A program made the position numbers and the translations under genes. Under the pieces are notes generated by a model. The model did no database searches. It saw only the letters and a list, made by a program, of their open reading frames with translations, and had not been told where the DNA came from. Of a stretch of 64,000 bases of DNA, positions 58,757 through 64,000 are shown one piece after another. Each line of letters begins with the position of its first letter. The stretch's first letter is position 1. The DNA is taken from contig CAZIKN010000005.1 of NCBI GenBank assembly GCA_964539805.1, forward strand, positions 40,757-104,756. Direction: 5' to 3'. This DNA is from M3007 sp964539805 (lineage in GTDB: Bacteria; Bacteroidota; Bacteroidia; Chitinophagales; Saprospiraceae).

Positions 58757-60151
58757 ATGTCAATAAGACTGTTTTTGATTTGCTGTATTTTCCTGACCAA
58801 TCGGGCATTGGCATCCTATGTCATCATTGATTCCATCACTATTGAGGGCAATAAAAGAACGCGTAAAGCCTTAATTTTAAGGGAATTGCAATTCAAATCT
58901 GGTGATTCTCTGCTGGTGGAAACCCTTGACGAAACCCTGGAGTTCAACAGTAACCGGCTGCGGAGCATGGGGCTTTTTAACGTGGCTGCCATCAAGGTCA
59001 AGCATTGGCAACCCAACAACCATATCAGCCTGCACATCAAAGTCACGGAGACCTGGTATATTTTCCCGGTACCTTTGTTTGAATTGGCCGACCGAAATTT
59101 TAATGTGTGGTGGAAAGAATTCAACGGCTCTTTGAAGCGGGTCAACTACGGTCTTGATCTTTCACACAACAACCTGACGGGCAACGCAGATGTATTTAAG
59201 GTGAAGGGGCAATTCGGCTTCAACAATCGCTATGAATTATCCTATCGTTTCCCGCCCATGGACAAGGAACAGCGTTTCAGGCTGCGGGCCGCTATCTCCT
59301 ACAGCCGCTCCCATGAGGTATTTTGGAATACCCTTGATGGGCTGCTGAAGTTCAGGCGCGATGACGATGTTTGGCAGATCCAGCAATTTTTTTCCAACGT
59401 GGAGCTGAACTGGCGCCCCAAACTGTTTACAGCGCACAACTTCAGCCTGGAATACCGCAACAACAGGGCATCAGATTCCATTGCGGTAATCCTTAATCCC
59501 GATTATTTCCTAAATGCCCGCACCCGACAGCGCCATGCCAGTTTTGTTTATACTTTGAATAGTGATTATCGCGACCTTCAGCCCTACCCTTTGGCAGGCT
59601 ATCGCTGGCTCATGGAATTTCGGGCCAATGGCCTTTTACCCTCTGACAACCTGTATCTCTGGCGGCTGTATGCCGAATACTCGCGTTTTACCGCATTTTT
59701 CGACAAAAAACTGAGCTTCGAAACGGCCTTAAAAACCCGATTCAGCCTGCCCAGAAAGAAGCCACCTTACGCCAACAATCAGGCATTGGGCTATGCCGGT
59801 AATTATATCCGCGGCTATGAATCCTTTGTGGCGGATGGGCTTGATTTTGGCATTGTAAAAACTTCTGTGCATCTTCAATTGCTGAGCCGGGAATTCAATT
59901 TGGGTAAATGGATGCCTTTTAAAGCGTTCAGGATCGTACCATTTAAAGCCTTTTTCGCCATAAACAATGATTTTGGTTATGCCAATGACCCTTGGTACAG
60001 CCAAGGCAGCACCCTTTCCAACACCCTGCTGCGAGGGCACGGCCTCGGATTGGATCTTATTCTGTTTTACAACAAAACCCTGCGCTTTGATTATACCTGG
60101 AACCACTTGGGCAATGGCGGCTTGTACATCCAGATCAATACAGGGTTTTGA
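58757..60151 (+). CDS. POTRA-domain outer-membrane beta-barrel protein (BamA/TamA-like)
   Basis: A 464-residue exported protein. The signal peptide (1-19, ending ALA) is followed by a single POTRA domain (VIIDSITIEGNKRTRKALIL ... LRSMGLFNVAAIKVKHWQ; about 20-105) and a beta-barrel of about 350 residues with the Omp85 L6 signature IRGY (YIRGYESFVADG) and a final strand GGLYIQINTGF. Its one POTRA makes it shorter than BamA (five). It could insert or translocate a specific substrate or anchor a surface complex. The start at 58757 begins the signal peptide. The stop codon lies in a TTGATTTG repeat. Confidence 0.85.
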   Translation: MSIRLFLICCIFLTNRALASYVIIDSITIEGNKRTRKALILRELQFKSGDSLLVETLDETLEFNSNRLRSMGLFNVAAIKVKHWQPNNHISLHIKVTETWYIFPVPLFELADRNFNVWWKEFNGSLKRVNYGLDLSHNNLTGNADVFKVKGQFGFNNRYELSYRFPPMDKEQRFRLRAAISYSRSHEVFWNTLDGLLKFRRDDDVWQIQQFFSNVELNWRPKLFTAHNFSLEYRNNRASDSIAVILNPDYFLNARTRQRHASFVYTLNSDYRDLQPYPLAGYRWLMEFRANGLLPSDNLYLWRLYAEYSRFTAFFDKKLSFETALKTRFSLPRKKPPYANNQALGYAGNYIRGYESFVADGLDFGIVKTSVHLQLLSREFNLGKWMPFKAFRIVPFKAFFAINNDFGYANDPWYSQGSTLSNTLLRGHGLGLDLILFYNKTLRFDYTWNHLGNGGLYIQINTGF

Positions 60152-60242
60152 TTGGTTGTTGATTTGATTGGTTGTTGATTTGTTGATTTGACCCATAACG
60201 TCCACTTTAAGGGTTTTGATTGGTTGTTGATTTGTTGATTTG
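60143..60242. repeat. Solitary repeat family A copy
   Basis: The 24-base word starting GGGTTTTGATTGGTTGTTGA appears at 60143-60166 and again at 60211-60234, with further TTGATTTG words after each. The first copy includes the last codons and stop of the preceding gene. Unlike the 20.3-21.2 kb clusters, no complementary arm and no four-helix-bundle gene is present. Confidence 0.8.
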
Positions 60243-60320
60243 GCCTGTAGCCTTCCCTTGGGAACGGTGCTGATGAGAGATATTTTTCCCTGCGATTATT
60301 ATTTTTCTCAATACTCGTAC

Positions 60321-60328
60321 TACTTTCG
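60321..60328 (+). promoter_or_regulatory. Possible -7 box of the threonine dehydrogenase gene
   Basis: TACTTTCG is one base from TAnnTTTG and lies 19 bases before the ATG at 60348. Confidence 0.38.
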
Positions 60329-60347
60329 CCGCCACACCACACAGTAT

Positions 60348-61292
60348 ATGAAAAAAGATAACATCCTAATCATTGGAGCCGGGGGCCAAATAGGCGCGGT
60401 ACTTACAGAAGCCCTACGGGAAGTATATGGAGCCAATCATGTGATCGCTTCTGATTTGCGCCCATTAGGCGATGAGCATGGCCCTTCTGAAGTGTTGAAT
60501 GCAATGGACGCCACCGCGATGGAGGAGATTGTTAAACGACACAAAATCAATCAGATATATCATTTAGCCGCTATCTTGAGCGCTACCGGTGAAAAGGATC
60601 CGCAGCTAGCGTGGCAAATCAATATGCAAAGCCTTTTCAATGTGCTGGAAATAGCCCGATCACGCAACTTGAGCAAGGTATATTTTCCTTCTTCCATCGC
60701 TGTTTTTGGGCAAGAGGCCAGCCATAACCAGACACCTCAATACGAAGTACTTATACCTGAAACCGTGTACGGGATTAGTAAGGTTGCGGGCGAAAACTGG
60801 AGCAATTACTATTATCGGCGCTATGGCGTTGATGTACGCTCCCTGCGTTATCCAGGCATTATCGGTTACCAGAGTATGCCCGGTGGCGGCACCACGGATT
60901 ATGCCGTTGACATTTACCACTATGCCGTACAGGACAAGCCGTACGAGTGTTTTTTGAGCGCCGAAACACGCCTGCCCATGTTGTATATGCCCGATGCCAT
61001 CCGTGCAACCCTTGAGCTAATGGAGGCGGCGGCCAATAAAATATCTGTGCGCACCAGCTATAATCTGGCAGGTATGAGCTTTACACCAGCAGAGATCAGT
61101 GCAAGCATCCGAAAGGAAAAGACCGATTTTAAGGTTTCGTACAAGCCTGATTTCCGCCAAGCCATAGCAGACTCCTGGCCACAAAGTATTGACGACAGCC
61201 AAGCCCGTTATGACTGGGGCTGGAAACCCGAATTTGATCTGGATATGATGACCAAAGACATGCTTTTTCATTTAAAACAGCAGTATTCATAA
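60348..61292 (+). CDS. tdh: NAD-dependent L-threonine 3-dehydrogenase, SDR type
   Basis: A 314-residue extended SDR that oxidises threonine to 2-amino-3-ketobutyrate. The NAD site is GAGGQIG (10-16), catalytic Y141 and K145 are in VYGISKVAGE, and RYPGIIGYQSMPGGGTTDYA with DIYHYAV is the substrate-binding signature of this enzyme class, which is widespread in Bacteroidota and distinct from the zinc-dependent enterobacterial Tdh. The start at 60348 is chosen; the open frame 36 codons upstream crosses the promoter-like box. The partner gene kbl is not here. It ends four bases before the converging DUF2141 gene. Confidence 0.9.
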   Translation: MKKDNILIIGAGGQIGAVLTEALREVYGANHVIASDLRPLGDEHGPSEVLNAMDATAMEEIVKRHKINQIYHLAAILSATGEKDPQLAWQINMQSLFNVLEIARSRNLSKVYFPSSIAVFGQEASHNQTPQYEVLIPETVYGISKVAGENWSNYYYRRYGVDVRSLRYPGIIGYQSMPGGGTTDYAVDIYHYAVQDKPYECFLSAETRLPMLYMPDAIRATLELMEAAANKISVRTSYNLAGMSFTPAEISASIRKEKTDFKVSYKPDFRQAIADSWPQSIDDSQARYDWGWKPEFDLDMMTKDMLFHLKQQYS

Positions 61293-61296
61293 GAAG

Positions 61297-61758
61297 CTAC
61301 CATTTTTCCAACTTCAATACTTCTCTGCGCCCGCTTTGGCCCAGCGCTATTTTCGCCTCTTCCCAATTGGGTGCCCTAAACTTGGGCCTTGCATGATTGG
61401 AAAAAGCGTAAGGCTCCGTAGGTATCCCTAGCAGGTTTTTATCCAATTTACCATTCCCATTGATGTCATGGTAGGCACTGATGGCATAGCTGCCTATGGG
61501 CAAATCAGGTAGATCCAACTCAAGGCTACCCGTCTGGGTAACTGGCAATATCTTGAGCAATCGGGCTTGCTTAGTATCCATGAAGGCCGACTCTCTATCA
61601 TATAAGCCAAACATTATGTTGCCTTTGGATACCATGATCTGGGTAAATCGGAGCTGTAATTTTCCGCTTTGGTTCTGGCAGGAGATGGTCGGTTTAGAAA
61701 AAAAAATGGCCGCCACCAAAAAAAAATTGAACCTGATATATTGGGTTATTTTGTTCAT
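61297..61758 (-). CDS. DUF2141 domain-containing exported protein
   Basis: A 153-residue exported protein. The hydrophobic start ends near SKPTISC, possibly a signal peptide or lipobox. The mature part has GSYAISAYHDINGNGKLD and LLGIPTEPYAFSNHARPKF, the defining core of DUF2141, a small beta-sandwich with a calcium-loop-like DxNxNGxLD. The role of the family is unknown. It follows a 272-base gap that contains the candidate small RNA at 61877. Confidence 0.88.
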   Translation of the reverse strand: MNKITQYIRFNFFLVAAIFFSKPTISCQNQSGKLQLRFTQIMVSKGNIMFGLYDRESAFMDTKQARLLKILPVTQTGSLELDLPDLPIGSYAISAYHDINGNGKLDKNLLGIPTEPYAFSNHARPKFRAPNWEEAKIALGQSGRREVLKLEKW

Positions 61759-61876
61759 TTTAAGCCTTTTTGGGGTTAAAAAAGCCCTTTTTTAAGCTTT
61801 TTTGATTCAAAAAACAAGATACAAAACCATAGGGCGAGAAAGAGGTTCAAAAAAAAATATTTTTTTTTGAACAAAA

Positions 61877-62024
61877 TTATAACACCTACGTTATAATAGT
61901 ATTACTTTCAAAACAAGAAAGGTATTAGAAAAAAAATACGCCTCTAAGGTGTTATAAAATACAGCAAGAAGGTTTTAAGAAGGATGTATATACCCGCCCG
62001 CTGGAAAGTGGAGCGGGTTTTTTT
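61877..62024 (+). ncRNA. Candidate small RNA ending in an orphan terminator
   Basis: TTATAACACCT (61877-61887) and AGGTGTTATAA (61947-61957) pair perfectly over 11 bp across 59 bases that include a smaller CTTTC/GAAAG hairpin. Downstream, CCCGCT (61997-62002) and AGCGGG (62012-62017) form a stem followed by seven T (62018-62024), a plus-strand terminator. No plus-strand gene precedes it: the neighbour genes are both on the minus strand. A short structured transcript would explain it, but a promoter is not clear. Confidence 0.4.
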
Positions 62025-62030
62025 ATGCTC

Positions 62031-63749
62031 CTATCGTATCAGGGTAACATTCCCCTTCGCCTGATAAGGTTCGGGTTTACCCAGAAGTTCACCCGTCCAG
62101 CGAGCGACCCAGGTATAAACCCCGGGGTTGGCATCGCGCCCGCGTACGCGCCCATCCCAGCTTTTATTTCCATCATTGCTTTGGTAGCATAGGCTGCCCC
62201 AGCGGTCAAAAATTTTCAGGTCAAAAGTGGACCATACGCAGGGAATGAACAATTGCCAATAGTCATTTACCCCGTCATCATCAGGAGAAAACACATTGGG
62301 GGCATAGAATTGGCATTTGGAACAAGTAAAATAACCAACATTTATATCGTCTTCAAAATCACAGCCTTCAATAATTCCGCGCAACACATACTTGCCGGAG
62401 TCGGTTACGATTAATTGACTGGTTTGTCGGCCATTGCTCCACTCCCAGTCATCCAACGGCATGGGCAAGGCAAGCACAAGGGTTTCGCCGTAGCAGAGGG
62501 TCGTATCGGGCGGCAACTTAAATCCCTTTTGTACCTGAATGGCCACAAAACTACTGTCACCCGGGCATTTTCCGACTTTGGGAATAGTATATCGGTAAAG
62601 CCCCGGAAGGTCTTTGCCTGGATCAAAAAAACTACTTCCCGTACTCGTTTGGGGTGTCCAAAAACCCCCTCCATCAGGATCGCCCCGCAGCACCAAAGCC
62701 AGATCCAGCAAACCCGAGCCTGCGCACACCAGCGTATCACCGGGCGAACCCGCTTGAGGCGGCGGGAACACGGGAAGATAAGCGATGGCCGAGGCTACCT
62801 CACCACAAAGCAAAAAGACCCGATAGCTGATGCGGCGTGTACCTCTAAGGGGTTTGGCGGATTGGTCCACATATTCCAAGCGGCGTATGGCTGCGATAAA
62901 ATCAGACAAACCAGCATTAGCAATATTGATCAAAGTATAACGCCCCTGCCCTGTTTTTTTGAAGGAAATATTGGGCTGTGAAGGATTTAAGACAATGATT
63001 TCCAAAGCTTTGGCATTGGAAATTTGTATTGTTATGGAATCAATACGGGACTCAGAGCGCAATACAACATCTTCGTCGGCCAAGGGGCCGCGCCCCACGC
63101 AAACGGTATCAGCCCGATAATCTTTCAGCGAAGCCGTGCTGTTGTTTTCGTCCAGATCAAAAGCGAAATTGCTCTTCAGTTCTACATTGTCCAAGCCTGC
63201 GGCCTCTTCCGTAAGGCGATATTCAAAGCGAAAAGCCATGCGTGAAAGGTTGGAAAGTACGGTGCACAATTGGGTACGGGTAGCCAAAACGCCGTTTAGC
63301 GCATTGATGCGCCAGCCTGTAAACTCATCCAGCGTCACTTCAAAATGTTGCCAGTTGAGGCCGGGGTTAAAAAAATTATCGTACACTAAGCGCAGGCCTC
63401 CACCTTCCAAAATAATATCGGGGCGGCTGGGATAACTCGCCTGATCTGTGGTGTCATCATTGAACATATCATACGCAATAACCCCGCCGTAAGCATCCCC
63501 TTTATTGCCCAAAAACTCGGCTGGCGCCTCAAAGTAACAGGTGCCGCCCTGTGAGGAATCCGTACCCTTGATGTATCCACCCGAGGCACCACCCGCAGGG
63601 AACCACTCCGGTACAATGCTAACAGGGTCACCACTGCAGCGCCATGACTCTGTATCAAAGTCAAAATCAGCAAATTGCGCATTTGTTTTGATCGTAAAAA
63701 GGAGAATCGAGGCAAAAAAAAGGATTCGTATTGTAAGTGGATACCGCAT
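62031..63749 (-). CDS. Laminin-B-containing protein with T9SS type B (gliding-type) C-terminal domain
   Basis: A 572-residue exported protein. A signal peptide (1-24, ending TNAQ) is followed by a laminin B (IV) type domain (about 28-190: WRCSGDP, GGASGGYIKGTDSSQGGTCY, LRLVYDN, TGWR, LDNVEL), a beta-rich central part with two Ig-like repeats (LVCAGSGLLDLAL, TLCYGETLVLALP), and the gliding-motility-type C-terminal domain (YAPNVFSPDDDGVNDYWQLF, FDRWGSLCYQS, WDGRVRGRDANPGVYTWVAR) used for T9SS type B export. The start at 63749 begins the signal peptide; 40 upstream codons are leader. It probably binds glycans or matrix at the cell surface. Confidence 0.88.
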   Translation of the reverse strand: MRYPLTIRILFFASILLFTIKTNAQFADFDFDTESWRCSGDPVSIVPEWFPAGGASGGYIKGTDSSQGGTCYFEAPAEFLGNKGDAYGGVIAYDMFNDDTTDQASYPSRPDIILEGGGLRLVYDNFFNPGLNWQHFEVTLDEFTGWRINALNGVLATRTQLCTVLSNLSRMAFRFEYRLTEEAAGLDNVELKSNFAFDLDENNSTASLKDYRADTVCVGRGPLADEDVVLRSESRIDSITIQISNAKALEIIVLNPSQPNISFKKTGQGRYTLINIANAGLSDFIAAIRRLEYVDQSAKPLRGTRRISYRVFLLCGEVASAIAYLPVFPPPQAGSPGDTLVCAGSGLLDLALVLRGDPDGGGFWTPQTSTGSSFFDPGKDLPGLYRYTIPKVGKCPGDSSFVAIQVQKGFKLPPDTTLCYGETLVLALPMPLDDWEWSNGRQTSQLIVTDSGKYVLRGIIEGCDFEDDINVGYFTCSKCQFYAPNVFSPDDDGVNDYWQLFIPCVWSTFDLKIFDRWGSLCYQSNDGNKSWDGRVRGRDANPGVYTWVARWTGELLGKPEPYQAKGNVTLIR

Positions 63750-64000
63750 AGAGAAGTTTCTGATTGAAGACAGGCGATAAATGTACCGCAATGCGGCAAA
63801 TATGCGGGCAAAGCATCCATATTTGGCACAAATATGACAAAAAACAGTAGCCTTGACTGATTGATACATTTGCCCTGCGCAACGTACAGATGCGCTTTCA
63901 CCGTTTCAAAAATTTGGGATGACAGCTGTTAATCTATCCCTTTGCTAACGTGAGTTCTGAAATAGGCAAATACCAAAAAAGAAAAAGAAGTGCGGGGTCG
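63750..64000. other. Non-coding end of the window
   Basis: The leader of the preceding minus-strand gene and sequence up to the window edge. I see no convincing gene, hairpin or repeat in it. Confidence 0.5.

Overview
The window looks like a chromosomal contig from a member of the Bacteroidota, most plausibly the Saprospiria/Saprospiraceae. The evidence is: several secreted proteins end in type IX secretion (T9SS) sorting domains; the promoters that can be read have the Bacteroidota pattern TTTG/TTG, about 19-21 bases, TAnnTTTG, and leaders lack clear Shine-Dalgarno sites; an SDR-type L-threonine dehydrogenase, DUF2141 and DUF1684 proteins and a gliding-type C-terminal domain are typical of the phylum; and the module containing NGVSTYDLV..SKHILG is, from memory, common in Saprospiraceae surface proteins. 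A run of exactly 100 N (21067-21166) marks a draft assembly gap inside a repeat array. I see no rRNA, tRNA, CRISPR array, prophage or transposase-bearing insertion sequence.

Layout. 1-8 kb: end of an EnvC-like amidase activator, a saccharopine-dehydrogenase-like reductase, ruvC, an RlpA-like protein, a universal stress protein, a PcrA/UvrD helicase and a Cys/Met-metabolism PLP enzyme. 8-15 kb: a T9SS surface protein followed by a redox cluster of two diheme peroxidase-like lipoproteins, a beta-barrel protein and a RoxA-like diheme cytochrome. 15-19 kb: an AddA/RecB-like helicase whose nuclease motif is destroyed, and a beta-barrel protein. 19-28 kb: a TetR-regulated tripartite ABC-2 exporter (TolC, HlyD-like adaptor, two ATPases, two permeases) whose gene order is interrupted twice, by a Uma2 nuclease-fold gene and by a four-helix-bundle (23S IVS type) gene set in palindromic repeats. 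28-47 kb: an Rpn-like nuclease, RNase Z, transporters, two lipoproteins, a lipid-linked sugar flippase, sucD, a DivIC-like division protein, a SWIM/SNF2 helicase, adk, a PfkB kinase, an SDR enzyme and DoxX. 48-55 kb: a 2212-residue T9SS adhesin-like protein with a small secreted partner gene. 55-64 kb: a VanY-type peptidase, accA, a coiled-coil/HhH protein, a POTRA/BamA-like barrel, threonine dehydrogenase, a DUF2141 protein and a laminin-B-containing T9SS type B protein.

Genes that probably act together: the exporter and its repressor, which share the operator TTAACCAAATGGTTA; the 10.3-15.1 kb cytochrome group; and the giant secreted protein with the 140-residue secreted protein before it.

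The strongest unexplained pattern is at the ends of convergent genes. Of twelve tail-to-tail junctions, five carry a copy of one of two dispersed palindromic repeat families, two carry long perfect hairpins, and five have almost no spacer or overlap. A third repeat family (TTGATTTG-based) lies between co-directional genes and brackets the four-helix-bundle gene. Other points of interest are the mosaic codon use inside the giant gene, a possible small RNA before a terminator that has no gene, and promoters placed so close to start codons that some mRNAs should be leaderless.
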